64,000 bases of DNA. Source: Blautia hominis. Lineage in GTDB: Bacteria; Bacillota; Clostridia; Lachnospirales; Lachnospiraceae. Positions 9,089-17,661 of this stretch are shown in pieces. The position numbers were made by a program, and so were the translations under genes. The notes under the pieces were generated by a model. It saw only the letters and a list, made by a program, of their open reading frames with translations, was not told the origin of the DNA and did not search any database. The stretch covers positions 124,001-188,000 of the forward strand of contig NQOF01000005.1 of assembly GCA_002270465.1 (NCBI GenBank). The letters run 5' to 3'. Position 1 is the stretch's first letter; each line of letters begins with the position of its first letter.

Positions 9089-9997
9089 ATGACAGAGATC
9101 TTAACCAGGGCCGCTTCGCTTATATGCATGGTTGCCCTGGCCTTTACATTGAAAAAAATACATATCCTGAAAAAGGAGGATTTTCGTGTGGTATCCGCCT
9201 TGGTGGTGAAGATCACACTGCCCTGTGCTATCATCATCAATTTCAGCCGGATGGATTTTGACGTATCCCTATTCTTTTTGGTTCCCATTGGTTTCTGCGG
9301 AACCCTGTTTTTGATTGGGATCGGATATTTTATGGCAAGAAAGAAAAGCCCGGACGAAAAAGCGTTTCAGATGATAAACCATTCCGGATTTAACATCGGT
9401 ACCTTTGCCATTCCTTATCTGCACAGTTTTGTGGGACCTTCCGGTGTGATCGCGGCATCTATGTTTGACATCGGCAATGCCCTGCTCTGCACCGGCGGAA
9501 CCTACGCGCTGGCTTCAAGTGTGCAGGACCCACATAACCGGCCAACCATCGGCTCCCTGTTAAAAAAGACATTTTCATCCATTCCCACCTTGACCTATCT
9601 GCTTATGACCCTTTTAAGCCTTCTGCATCTCAGGCTTCCCAAGGGCATCCTGACCTTTACAGAAATCGGAGCAGATGCAAATGCATTTCTGGCAATGGCA
9701 ATGCTTGGGATCGGCATGGAACTAACCTTAAACCGCAGGCATTTCTCAGCCATTACCCGCATCCTCAGTGTCCGTTATCTGGCAGCCATGGCCTTTTCCC
9801 TGGCTGCCTGGTTCCTACTCCCTTTTGACAGAACACTGAGAAAAACACTGGTCATCCTGCTCTTCTCACCCCTGGCATCCTTTGACCCTATTTTTACAGA
9901 GAAATGCGGAGGGGATGTGGGGCTTTCCAGTGAAATTAATTCCATCAGCATAATCATAAGCATTATATGTATGACACTGCTTTTAATTATCCTATAA
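9089..9997 (+). CDS. AEC family transporter (auxin efflux carrier/malate permease type)
   Basis: Integral membrane transporter of 302 residues, with about ten hydrophobic segments in two halves, typical of the AEC family that moves organic acids or related anions. The family's conserved region near NHSGFNIGTFAIPYL is present. The ATG at 9089 is the first possible one, since an in-frame stop lies at 9065. Its only ribosome site is a weak AGGA in ACAGGACTGC, which belongs to the right-hand repeat flanking the inserted element at 9000-9075. No enzyme gene is linked, so the substrate is unknown. Confidence 0.85.
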   Translation: MTEILTRAASLICMVALAFTLKKIHILKKEDFRVVSALVVKITLPCAIIINFSRMDFDVSLFFLVPIGFCGTLFLIGIGYFMARKKSPDEKAFQMINHSGFNIGTFAIPYLHSFVGPSGVIAASMFDIGNALLCTGGTYALASSVQDPHNRPTIGSLLKKTFSSIPTLTYLLMTLLSLLHLRLPKGILTFTEIGADANAFLAMAMLGIGMELTLNRRHFSAITRILSVRYLAAMAFSLAAWFLLPFDRTLRKTLVILLFSPLASFDPIFTEKCGGDVGLSSEINSISIIISIICMTLLLIIL

Positions 9998-10039
9998 CAA
10001 ATCTCCATCCGCCATGGCGGCGGCCATTTAGCCCCTCAA

Positions 10040-10253
10040 CGGAACCGCACCGGATTTCAGGTTACTGTACACTCCGTGTCCAGTAACACGCTTCGCGATG
10101 CACAGATATGGAGCATTCTGCCCCATATCGCGCTGGCTGCGTCGGGATTTTCATGCTTCCGGCATGAAAACGCCTCCCGGTACAGTGGCCTGTGTACAGT
10201 AACGATTTCAGACCCGGATCTTAGATATGGATCTGAAAATCTGTTGCGGTTTG
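10040..10253. repeat. Imperfect palindrome interrupted by a short inverted-repeat element
   Basis: GGAACCGCACCGGATTTCAG at 10041-10060 pairs imperfectly with CTGAAAATCTGTTGCGGTTTGG-type sequence ending near 10253. Removing the inserted element (10061-10203) and one copy of its flanking repeat restores a stem-loop of about 60 bp just after the AEC gene, possibly its old terminator. A separate 9-bp stem, TTTTGAATC/GATTCAAAA, follows at about 10306-10331. The rest of 9998-10519 has no convincing gene. Confidence 0.45.
10061..10203. mobile_element. Short inverted-repeat element, copy F (143 bp)
   Basis: Perfect 12-bp terminal inverted repeats GTTACTGTACAC (10061-10072) and GTGTACAGTAAC (10192-10203), flanked by a perfect 8-bp direct repeat GATTTCAG (10053-10060 and 10204-10211). 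The inside can fold, with a 9-bp stem TTTTCATGC/GCATGAAAA near 10149-10171. It has the hallmarks of a miniature transposable element. Its ends start GTTACTGTACA where other copies have GTAAC, so it is a related but distinct type. Confidence 0.8.
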
Positions 10254-10519
10254 GAAATTGGTGTGCTAGAATGAAAAAAAGCATATTTTCTGGGTAATTT
10301 TCTGGTTTTGAATCCGTCTTGAGATTCAAAATATCTTAAATCATTTCATAATAGCAGGTCAGTGTATGTTTGGCCTGTCCTTTCGGAAAATTCATGCTTA
10401 CCATCACATTTTAGCAGGAGTTTTCGGAAAGGCCGGAAACCTCCTGCCGTAATTTCATTTATGATAATAGAAAGCTCACGCAGCCTGTTTTCTATTACCG
10501 AATAACGAGGAGGTATTCT

Positions 10520-11419
10520 ATGGAAGAACAGAAACAGAAACCCCATGCCTTGCAGTGGCACCCTGCCTTTTATGCGGGGATACAAATTGAGCTGGAATCA
10601 GAGGCAGATCTTCTGCTTTTTGAAAATGAACACCAATTGGGGACAAAGCCCAAGGAAATTGATGTGCTGATCGTAAAAAAGGAAAAGGAAGTGCCTATAC
10701 TTATAGGACGGATCTTCAGAACACATAACATTGTAGAATATAAGAGCCCCACGGATTATCTGAGCGTGGATGACTTCTATAAAGTTTATGGTTATACTTG
10801 TTTTTATAAGGCTGATACAGCAAAAGCTGACAGCATCGGAATCCAGGATATTACCATAACCTTTGTATGCCATAGGTATCCGCGCCGCCTCCTACGGCAC
10901 TTAAAGGAGGAGAGGGGCTATGAAATCCGCAATGAGGAGGATGGCATTTATTATATTATAGGAGATAAAATCCCCATCCAGCTAATTTTGACACAAAAAC
11001 TGTCTGAAGATGAGAATCTGTGGCTGAAAAGCCTGACGGATGAACTGAAAGAAACAGAGACGGCAAAACGCCTGCTCGAGCAGTACGAAAAGCATAAAGG
11101 GAATGGCTTGTATCAATCAGTTATGAATCTTATTGTCCATGCAAATAAGGAAAAATTCCAGGAGGCGAAGTCTATGTGTGAAGCATTGGAAGAGTTAATG
11201 AAGGATGAATTGGAAGCAAAGAAGGCGGAAGGAATGATACAAGGCAGGGCGCAGGGAAAGGCAGAAGGCATTTTAGAGCTGCTGAGCGATTTGGGCCAAG
11301 TATCTGAAGACCTGAAGGCAAAAATTATGGGACAGAAGAATATAGATATTTTGAACCAATGGCTTAAATATGCGGCAAGATCTGAGACGCTTCAAGACTT
11401 TGAACAAAAGATCCAATAG
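10520..11419 (+). CDS. Rpn/PD-(D/E)XK nuclease-like protein
   Basis: Cytosolic protein of 299 residues. The first half carries a possible PD-(D/E)XK core: KEIDVLIV supplies an acidic residue and the strand IVEYKSP supplies the (E)xK pair. The second half is charged and helical, with a Gly/Gln/Ala-rich stretch (IQGRAQGKAEGILE) like those near the C-terminus of Rpn/YhgA-type recombination-promoting nucleases. Homologues are often scattered as single genes in Clostridia, sometimes misnamed isopropylmalate dehydrogenase. The ATG follows GAGGAGG. It lies alone, preceded by hairpin-rich DNA and element F. Whether it cuts DNA is unproven. Confidence 0.6.
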   Translation: MEEQKQKPHALQWHPAFYAGIQIELESEADLLLFENEHQLGTKPKEIDVLIVKKEKEVPILIGRIFRTHNIVEYKSPTDYLSVDDFYKVYGYTCFYKADTAKADSIGIQDITITFVCHRYPRRLLRHLKEERGYEIRNEEDGIYYIIGDKIPIQLILTQKLSEDENLWLKSLTDELKETETAKRLLEQYEKHKGNGLYQSVMNLIVHANKEKFQEAKSMCEALEELMKDELEAKKAEGMIQGRAQGKAEGILELLSDLGQVSEDLKAKIMGQKNIDILNQWLKYAARSETLQDFEQKIQ

Positions 11420-11519
11420 TTCCTGACAATAACCAATAAACAAAATATGTTGCAAGTCAATACTGCTTCAGGGTTAATATCTATATTAAAAACCAACATA
11501 AGATATGCTGTTAGCTGCT

Positions 11520-11553
11520 AAAGGGCAAAGCCATGTTCCGGGCTTTGCCCTTT
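11520..11553. terminator. Rho-independent terminator between convergent genes
   Basis: A 13-bp perfect stem, AAAGGGCAAAGCC (11520-11532) and GGCTTTGCCCTTT (11541-11553), with an 8-base loop. It lies between the Rpn-like gene (plus) and the isochorismatase gene (minus) and may serve both; neither side has a long T run. Confidence 0.65.
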
Positions 11554-11635
11554 GCTTGTATAAAATGATATTTAAGTATATGTTCGGCAGGACTGACTGG
11601 CCTGCTCATTTCGGGAGAATTTCCCCCTGTCCAAA

Positions 11636-12154
11636 CTATTTTATCTGTATCTGGCAAGCCCTCATAGCCTCCAGCGCATTTCTATGGCTCTCCTCCGTAA
11701 CGCCCGCACAGCAGGATGCATCCACAGAGATCGCTGCCTCCGGAAGTGCTGCCTTTAATATCATAGCATTGGAAATAACACAGATATCTGTGCACAATCC
11801 TACAAGCTCTATCTCCTCATATCCGTCTTTCCCCGCCAGATGAGCCAGCATTGTACTTCCAAATGTAGGCTTTTCCACCAACCTGCAGCCATCTGCCAGT
11901 TCTCTCAGTTCAGGTACCAGTTCCCACCCCTCACTCCCTCTGATGCAATGGGCCACTGGCAGGTTCCTGCCCTCCTGGGTCTCCATATAATCAGCCTCAT
12001 GGGTATCAAGGGTAAACACAACTGTTTTCCCCACTGCTTTGGCTTCCCGGACCTTATTAACCACATTTTCCACAATGGCTTTGGCCTCATTGGAACCAAG
12101 AGCACCTGTCACGAAATCAACCTGCATGTCAACTACTACTAATAACTGCTTCAT
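11636..12154 (-). CDS. Isochorismatase-family cysteine hydrolase (nicotinamidase-like)
   Basis: Cytosolic amidohydrolase of 172 residues. The fold markers are VVDMQVDF (catalytic Asp9), a Lys in the RLVEKPTFG region, and GLCTDICV with the nucleophile Cys, the Asp-Lys-Cys triad of the family. The start at 12154 is chosen because GGAGG precedes it by eight bases; a longer frame begins inside that ribosome site. It is 17 bases downstream of butyrate kinase in the same orientation and probably co-transcribed. Close relatives are annotated as nicotinamidase or general cysteine hydrolases; nicotinamide as substrate is plausible but not shown. Confidence 0.85.
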   Translation of the reverse strand: MKQLLVVVDMQVDFVTGALGSNEAKAIVENVVNKVREAKAVGKTVVFTLDTHEADYMETQEGRNLPVAHCIRGSEGWELVPELRELADGCRLVEKPTFGSTMLAHLAGKDGYEEIELVGLCTDICVISNAMILKAALPEAAISVDASCCAGVTEESHRNALEAMRACQIQIK

Positions 12155-12171
12155 TGTTTTATCCTCCATTT

Positions 12172-13281
12172 TTATTGATACAGCTCGTCCTGATAGATAT
12201 TGGCCTTTTCCCGTCCCTGCAGGATCCGCAGCGCGCCATAGGCCAATGCTTCCAGTTCCATCTCCCCGGGCATGATCCTGACAGGTCCCAAAAACTTAAT
12301 ATAATCCGTGATCCAGTCTGTCAGCATTTTAGAATGAGCCATGCCGCCGGTGAGAATTATGGCATCCACATTTCCTTTCAGGGCCGGTGCAAGCTGTCCG
12401 ATCCCCTTTGCCACCTGATAGGCCTGCGCTTCGTACAACAGCTCTGCCTTTTGGTTTCCCCGGCGTATCATTTCCTCAATCTCCCGACAGTCATAAGTTC
12501 CCAAATACGCCTTCAGACCTCCGTCCCCCCGGATTTTCCGCATAAGCTCAGCCTTTGTATACTTCCCGCTGTAACACATATCCACAATATAAATGATCGG
12601 CACACTCCCTGAACGCTGGGGAGAAAAGGCTCCGCCGTCATCACTTAAGGCATCCACTATCCTCCCGTGCCTGTGGGCGGAAAACGAGATCCCTCCGCCC
12701 ATATGCGCCACCAGAAAATTCATTTCCCCGTAAGACTTTCCTGCTTCCTCCGCTGCTTTCCGGGCCATTGCTTTGCTGTTCAGTACATGGCAGAAGCTCT
12801 GCCGCACCACCTCCGGTATCCCGGTAATACGTGAGATCTCCATAAACTCGTCAGACGACACCGCATCATAAATATAGGCAGGTATGCCAAGAGGCGCGGC
12901 AACGGCATCTGCGATCAGCGCCCCCATATTGGAAGCATGAGGGCTGATCGGCCCCTTCAGGATCCTGTCCTTCATCGCCTGATTCACCGTATAGCCCCCG
13001 GCCTTTACAGGCGGCAAAAGCCCGCCTCTTCCCACAACTGCACACAATTGCTCCACCCTATATGAATGCTTCTTCAGGCAGGTCAGAACCATATCCCTTC
13101 TGATCGGAAACTGTTCCTTTATCTCCTGATGACTGTCCAGAAAAATGGCATCATGCTCAATCTCTTCCCGGAATCGTTCTTCCCTGTCCCTGAATACTGC
13201 TATCTTCGTGGACGTAGAGCCCGGATTTACTGCGAGAATATCGTATCCCATGGTCTCACGGTAATTGCTCACTGCCTTCAT
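12172..13281 (-). CDS. buk: Butyrate kinase
   Basis: Cytosolic enzyme making ATP and butyrate from butyryl phosphate and ADP; it also accepts branched acyl phosphates. The 369 residues belong to the acetate/butyrate kinase (ASKHA) fold. The N-terminal signature is NPGSTSTKIAVF, with VAHMGGGISF in the middle and AIILTGGMAHS near the C-terminus. Length fits the family. The ATG at 13281 has GGGAG at the right spacing; an internal Met ten residues on would match many homologues but has a poor ribosome site. No phosphotransbutyrylase gene is adjacent, which is unusual for a ptb-buk fermentation operon. Confidence 0.92.
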   Translation of the reverse strand: MKAVSNYRETMGYDILAVNPGSTSTKIAVFRDREERFREEIEHDAIFLDSHQEIKEQFPIRRDMVLTCLKKHSYRVEQLCAVVGRGGLLPPVKAGGYTVNQAMKDRILKGPISPHASNMGALIADAVAAPLGIPAYIYDAVSSDEFMEISRITGIPEVVRQSFCHVLNSKAMARKAAEEAGKSYGEMNFLVAHMGGGISFSAHRHGRIVDALSDDGGAFSPQRSGSVPIIYIVDMCYSGKYTKAELMRKIRGDGGLKAYLGTYDCREIEEMIRRGNQKAELLYEAQAYQVAKGIGQLAPALKGNVDAIILTGGMAHSKMLTDWITDYIKFLGPVRIMPGEMELEALAYGALRILQGREKANIYQDELYQ

Positions 13282-13299
13282 CCTTACGTCTCCCTTCCA

Positions 13300-13965
13300 T
13301 TATAAATGTGTCTTTTTCCTCAGCTCCTCACCCAGGGCTCTCCCCTTAAAAATAGCCAAGGCAGAAATCATCAGCACTGCCCCTGCCACGCAGAGCACTG
13401 ACGGCATTCTGACACTGACGGCACCGCACAGCAGAAGGACCAGGGGAACAAGACTTCCCACAGACACCATGACCATGTAAATCATATAATGCGGCACCGG
13501 TGCCCTGGTAACGAACACAATTACCCACAAGATCACATAGACAGCCAGCAGCACAATGGGAATCCCAAAATCCACAGACCATCCTCTCCATCCCGTAATA
13601 TAATCCCAGAATAAAAAAACCGCCCACAGAAGCACTGCCTCCCAAACCGCATTTTTAAACAGATTCCTCCGTTTTACAATTGCGACCGCGGATAGGATCC
13701 ACATACATCCCACACCTGCCAATACATATCCGGACCAGAAGCTATGGAATCCTAAGATCCAGTTTACGGAAACCGCAGCGACACAGGCTGCAATACATAC
13801 AAAGGAAAATATACGGAATCCCATGGCCATGCGGGAGCTTTCCCTTCTCAGGTCAGGAAACATCTGGTTCTCCTCCTCCAAAGTCCCCTCCAGATTCCCC
13901 TGGCAGAGGGGACATTTTCTGCGGGGATTTCTGACTGTGATTTTGCACCGTTTACAATACTGCAT
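13300..13965 (-). CDS. DUF6320-type membrane protein with N-terminal zinc ribbon
   Basis: A 221-residue protein of unknown function. Residues 3-20 hold two CxxC pairs (CKRC...CPLC), a zinc-ribbon pattern. About six hydrophobic segments follow from residue 50 and a basic tail ends the protein. The ATG at 13965 is preferred because GGAGGGG precedes it by seven bases, while the TTG six bases upstream is too close. It starts two bases after the stop of the acyltransferase-like gene, so the two are a tight pair. Recognised from memory as a DUF6320-like family often found beside such acyltransferases. Confidence 0.7.
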   Translation of the reverse strand: MQYCKRCKITVRNPRRKCPLCQGNLEGTLEEENQMFPDLRRESSRMAMGFRIFSFVCIAACVAAVSVNWILGFHSFWSGYVLAGVGCMWILSAVAIVKRRNLFKNAVWEAVLLWAVFLFWDYITGWRGWSVDFGIPIVLLAVYVILWVIVFVTRAPVPHYMIYMVMVSVGSLVPLVLLLCGAVSVRMPSVLCVAGAVLMISALAIFKGRALGEELRKKTHL

Positions 13966-13967
13966 CC

Positions 13968-15245
13968 TCAATCCCCTCCTTTTTCCCCGCCAAGGGCTAT
14001 GATCTCCACCGGAATCCCCTGCTCAGTCAGCATACGGAAAAAATTCCGTTCAATCCTTGTATTTGCATACCCGGAAGTAAAGCTGACCGTCAGTTTATTT
14101 TTCCAGGAGCACATACAGAGCTCCATCTTAGGCGTACTGGTGTAAAAATCAAACCAGTCAATATAAGGTTCACACTCTACGGGCATTTGGATTCTCCCAA
14201 TATTGGAAAAGACAGCCGTGTCCGCAGAAGTGGAAAAAGCGGCTCCTGCCTGCATCCCCCACAGTTTGAGCGGGAGAGGCAGAATGCGCATAAATGGATT
14301 TTTCTCCATCCGCATAAATCCATTCATACGTGCGGCGATCCGCTTGGGTGTCAGCTCCTTTTTGAAGAACTCTGCAGTAAAAGCAATGACATCCTCCAGC
14401 TTTTCGCTCTGTTTTGAAAAATTATATCCAATATCGATCCACCCGAAAAAATTTCTGACGGATGAGGAGGGAAAATAACTCCTCAGATTTACTGGGATCA
14501 TCAGGGCCACAGGCCGCTTTTTCTGTCTCGGACTCATATCCCTTGCAATGGCGCAGAGAAGTACAGCCGTGAGATATACCGTTGCTGTTGTCTGAAAACT
14601 GCGTGCTGTGCTTATCAGAGCATCTGTGGGCACAATGCCTTCCACCAGTCTCATCTGCCCGCATTCCAGGCGGTGATATTTAAGCTGATGGGATTTGTAT
14701 TTCGGTATATCCTCAGCAGCTTCCTTGTTAGAATAATATTTATCAAAGCTGTCCTCTGCCATTTCCTCATCCGTGGCATCCGCCTGCACCTGGGAAACCG
14801 GGCCTTTTACACAATGGGGGTAGGCTTCCATCAGATAGTAATATATAAGGCTTTTCAAAAACTGAAGCGCCCCGGTACCGTCTGTGAGAGCGTGATACGT
14901 CTCAAAACTGATACGCTTTTTATAATAAGTAACCTCAAAAAGAAGGTTTTTCTGGTCTCTCACATAAATCTGACTGCAGGGCGGGCGGTACTCCTCCCTG
15001 ACCACAGGCCTCAGTTCTGACTCCTCCAGATAATTCCAAAATATACCACAGCGCAGGACGCAGAGGAAAAGGCTGTAATCCTCCATACACAGATCAAGGG
15101 CCTTCTGCAGCTTTTCAGGATCTACCTCCTCTGTAAGCTGACAGGAAAGCCGAAAGACACGCTCATCCTTCTTCCCGCTGGTGGCAGGAAAAATCTTTGC
15201 TGTATTCTCCAAAGTCCTCCATTTTTTTCTGCTGAAATGGGCCAT
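13968..15245 (-). CDS. Condensation-fold acyltransferase (alcohol acetyltransferase/WES-like)
   Basis: Cytosolic protein of 425 residues with the chloramphenicol-acetyltransferase-like fold used by condensation domains and alcohol acetyltransferases. The catalytic motif HxxxDG appears as HALTDG at about residue 123, followed by a helix and a C-terminal half with NFFGWIDIGYNFS. It probably joins an acyl group to an alcohol or amine. It is tightly linked to the zinc-ribbon membrane protein (two-base gap) and lies 132 bases after an HSL-type hydrolase, suggesting making and breaking of an ester. The ribosome site is weak (AAGTGAG). Confidence 0.7.
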   Translation of the reverse strand: MAHFSRKKWRTLENTAKIFPATSGKKDERVFRLSCQLTEEVDPEKLQKALDLCMEDYSLFLCVLRCGIFWNYLEESELRPVVREEYRPPCSQIYVRDQKNLLFEVTYYKKRISFETYHALTDGTGALQFLKSLIYYYLMEAYPHCVKGPVSQVQADATDEEMAEDSFDKYYSNKEAAEDIPKYKSHQLKYHRLECGQMRLVEGIVPTDALISTARSFQTTATVYLTAVLLCAIARDMSPRQKKRPVALMIPVNLRSYFPSSSVRNFFGWIDIGYNFSKQSEKLEDVIAFTAEFFKKELTPKRIAARMNGFMRMEKNPFMRILPLPLKLWGMQAGAAFSTSADTAVFSNIGRIQMPVECEPYIDWFDFYTSTPKMELCMCSWKNKLTVSFTSGYANTRIERNFFRMLTEQGIPVEIIALGGEKGGD

Positions 15246-15377
15246 TCTCTCACTTCACTTTCCGGAATGTGCATGAAACACATTTATGGCAATCGGTACT
15301 TTGCATTTTATGGGACCAAATCCACCCTAAAGCCGGGTATGCAGATTGCCCGAATGAATTTCAGACACACTTTAATC

Positions 15378-16364
15378 TCAAACAGATATCTTTAAAAATC
15401 TATTGACGTAGTCATAAGTTTCCCGAACAGCCGGATATACAGGCTCCAAAAGGAAAAAACCATGTATACCGTCTGCGATCCGGTGCGCTGTCACGTCCAC
15501 GCCCGCCGCTTTCATTTTCTCCGCGTAATCCTCCCCCTCATCCCTAAGAGGGTCCAGTTCCCCTGTGATCACCAGGGCCCTGGGCAGGCCGGAAAAATCT
15601 TCTGCCAGCAGAGGCGCAAAATAAGGATTCTGCCTGTCCTCCTCACAACTCTGGTAAAAGTCCAGATAGTCTGCCATATTCTGCCTGGTCAGAAGATAAT
15701 CCCTGCCGTTTTCCAGAACAGAAGGATAGGCGTTTTCCTCACTATAATCATTATTGACACAGGGATAGATCAATATCTGCCTTTTGGGCATAAATTCCTT
15801 CCTGTCCCTGGCCATCTGGCAGACAGCCGCAACAATATTCCCCCCTGCGCTGTCCCCCATAAGGGTAATCTGGTCAGGCTCCGCATTTAAAATAGTCCGG
15901 TCCAGGAACACAGCCTTGGCTGCTGCATAACAATCCTCTATCTGGGTGGGGAATTTATGCTCAGGCGCTAATGGATAATCCACAGATACTACCACATGCG
16001 CCGTATTCTTTGCCAGGTTCCAGCATACCCGGTTATAGGATTCCACACTTTCGGTCACAAATCCGCCTCCGTGTATGTAGAGGATGACCGGATATATATT
16101 ATCCGACATTTTCCCTGTATCAAGAGATTTATTTTTCTCCTGGAAGGCTTCAATATCCACCGTATCGTAAGACTCCTCATTAGGAAAATAAATTCGCACA
16201 GGCACTTCCCTGCCTTCATTGTAAATCTTTGTGTCCAGTGTCCGATAAAAGGGCTTGAAGGGATCCAAAATCTTCAGATTCATGATCCGCCTGGATTTTT
16301 GAAGATCCAGTTTCGTCTCCGGCTCGGACAACGCTTTCAGTACCAGGTGCATTGCTTTATTCAT
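15378..16364 (-). CDS. Alpha/beta hydrolase, hormone-sensitive-lipase type
   Basis: Cytosolic esterase of 328 residues. YIHGGGFV forms the oxyanion hole, GDSAGG carries the nucleophile serine, ELDPLRDE the acid and GIHGF the catalytic histidine, the full set for the HSL (group IV) esterases. The ATG follows AAGGAGA. It heads a minus-strand run with the acyltransferase, DUF6320 protein, butyrate kinase and isochorismatase-like gene. It likely cleaves short acyl esters; the natural substrate is unknown. Confidence 0.9.
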   Translation of the reverse strand: MNKAMHLVLKALSEPETKLDLQKSRRIMNLKILDPFKPFYRTLDTKIYNEGREVPVRIYFPNEESYDTVDIEAFQEKNKSLDTGKMSDNIYPVILYIHGGGFVTESVESYNRVCWNLAKNTAHVVVSVDYPLAPEHKFPTQIEDCYAAAKAVFLDRTILNAEPDQITLMGDSAGGNIVAAVCQMARDRKEFMPKRQILIYPCVNNDYSEENAYPSVLENGRDYLLTRQNMADYLDFYQSCEEDRQNPYFAPLLAEDFSGLPRALVITGELDPLRDEGEDYAEKMKAAGVDVTAHRIADGIHGFFLLEPVYPAVRETYDYVNRFLKISV

Positions 16365-16454
16365 GAGCAGATTCTCCTTGTTTTCTTATATTGATTGTTG
16401 CAGATATTTGGTCTGGTGTCAATGCGAAATGCGGGTTATCCCTGTATCAGCCGC

Positions 16455-16490
16455 AAAAAAGAGACTGCTGTGTATAACCACACACAGCAG
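16455..16490 (-). terminator. Terminator of the cucumopine-like/ABC operon
   Basis: A 9-bp stem CTGCTGTGT (16465-16473) with ACACAGCAG (16482-16490), followed on the minus strand by TCTCTTTTTT. It lies 75 bases after the stop of the last operon gene. Confidence 0.8.
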
Positions 16491-16564
16491 CCCCTTTCCC
16501 AATACTATTATTTACTCATTGAGGACATGCTAACACTTCTAAGGGAGGATAATTCTGATAAAAT

Positions 16565-17128
16565 CTATTTTTTGACCACTTCATATCCCTGGAAACCTGC
16601 CGCTTTCTGCAGATATTCCGGGTCCAGCCTCGGCATAAGCTTGCCGATTTCCCATGGAAATACTGTATAGAACCATCTGTTAATACGGTCTACATAGTTG
16701 AACCAGCTCCATAACAGGCTCTTTAATTCTTCCTTGGTCTGAATGGTATCATAGGAATCTTCAATGTCCAGTGTAAACTGCCACATTAATTTCAGATTCA
16801 GCCACGGTGCCGGGCATCCCTCACCAAACTGTCCGCCCATAAGATTTGCCATCTCATGATTCAGATATACGAACATCTGCTTACAGTGTTCCAGTGTAAA
16901 TCTGTCATCTCCTAAAATACAGTACATGGCTGGCTCAATGGTCCACCATCCCATTGCCTGGGTATCACCTGTCAGGAAAAAGAGATTTCCCAGTGTCTGT
17001 CCCTGTGTACCGGCTCCACTGGGGTAAACCCCCATTTTGGACATGGTAATGTATTCCGGCTCATCAAACCAAATACGGTCATTTTCGGCCTCTATAGAAG
17101 CCTTAACGTCTTTCCAATGTTTTCCCAT
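16565..17128 (-). CDS. Cucumopine-synthase-related helical bundle protein
   Basis: A 187-residue soluble protein rich in Trp, Met and Gly, with blocks such as TQGQTLGNLFFLTGDTQAMG and QFGEGCPAPWLNLKLMWQFT. I recognise it from memory as like the C-terminal helical domain of cucumopine synthases (Cucumopine_C). In Agrobacterium opine synthases this accompanies a cyclophilin-like catalytic region that condenses histidine with 2-oxoglutarate. Here the partner is encoded separately just upstream, with a three-base gap. GGAGGG of the start lies inside the upstream gene end. It closes the ABC/SDR operon. Substrate and reaction direction are unknown. Confidence 0.6.
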   Translation of the reverse strand: MGKHWKDVKASIEAENDRIWFDEPEYITMSKMGVYPSGAGTQGQTLGNLFFLTGDTQAMGWWTIEPAMYCILGDDRFTLEHCKQMFVYLNHEMANLMGGQFGEGCPAPWLNLKLMWQFTLDIEDSYDTIQTKEELKSLLWSWFNYVDRINRWFYTVFPWEIGKLMPRLDPEYLQKAAGFQGYEVVKK

Positions 17129-17131
17129 TCC

Positions 17132-17611
17132 TTAACCCTCCATTCTGCTGATTGTAATTGTTCCCAGTTTGTGATATAAGAAGCTGTGGTTCCACAGATC
17201 TTCCCGCGCTTTCTCCAGGTCATCCATGCACTCTTTGTCAACCTGAAGCACATATGCGCCGCCTGAGCGAAGAGGTTCTGTACAGCTTGGTCCGTAACAG
17301 AACAGGATATTCCATCCGCACCAAATCAACTCACCCGCCTGAACCTCCAGTTTTCCCGGACCCGATACCAGATAAGGGCTGTCCTCAACAAGAGGGCTAG
17401 TCTGGTCACCGATGTATTTCGGCGGGTCAATCGGGGGTCTTGGAAATAATACAGTCAAATCCCCCGTAGACAAAGTTGGATGTGAGAAGAATTTCACTGG
17501 TTTTTCGAGGAATTCCCAGAAATTCTCAGCCATCACAGGTTCTTCCTTGTCCCTAAGTGTTCCCGTGAACTTTATTCCGCAGCTGGGAACCTCAAACAAT
17601 ACTTTTCTCAT
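17132..17611 (-). CDS. Cyclophilin-like DUF3830-family protein
   Basis: A 159-residue protein with the opening RKVLFEVPSCGIKFTGTL and the body of a small beta-barrel, matching my recollection of DUF3830/cyclophilin-like proteins related to mikimopine and cucumopine synthases. The start at 17611 has GGAGG eight bases upstream, better than the longer frame. It carries a longer insert than typical DUF3830 proteins (LFPRPPIDPPKYIGDQTSPL). It lies between two SDR oxidoreductases and the helical-bundle gene and probably forms one enzyme with the latter. Family call is moderate; catalysis is inferred only from the relatives. Confidence 0.55.
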   Translation of the reverse strand: MRKVLFEVPSCGIKFTGTLRDKEEPVMAENFWEFLEKPVKFFSHPTLSTGDLTVLFPRPPIDPPKYIGDQTSPLVEDSPYLVSGPGKLEVQAGELIWCGWNILFCYGPSCTEPLRSGGAYVLQVDKECMDDLEKAREDLWNHSFLYHKLGTITISRMEG

Positions 17612-17661
17612 AGTTTTTACCTCCATTTTTTTGTATATGTAAATCTTTTAGAGACCTACAT

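Noticed and set aside
10057-10329. Frames within the 10.0-10.3 kb gap on both strands
   Set aside because: They are made of element F and palindromic DNA, with no ribosome site.
15246-15377. Possible further inverted-repeat element or small gene
   Set aside because: No GTAAC/GTTAC ends, no flanking repeat and no convincing frame with a ribosome site.
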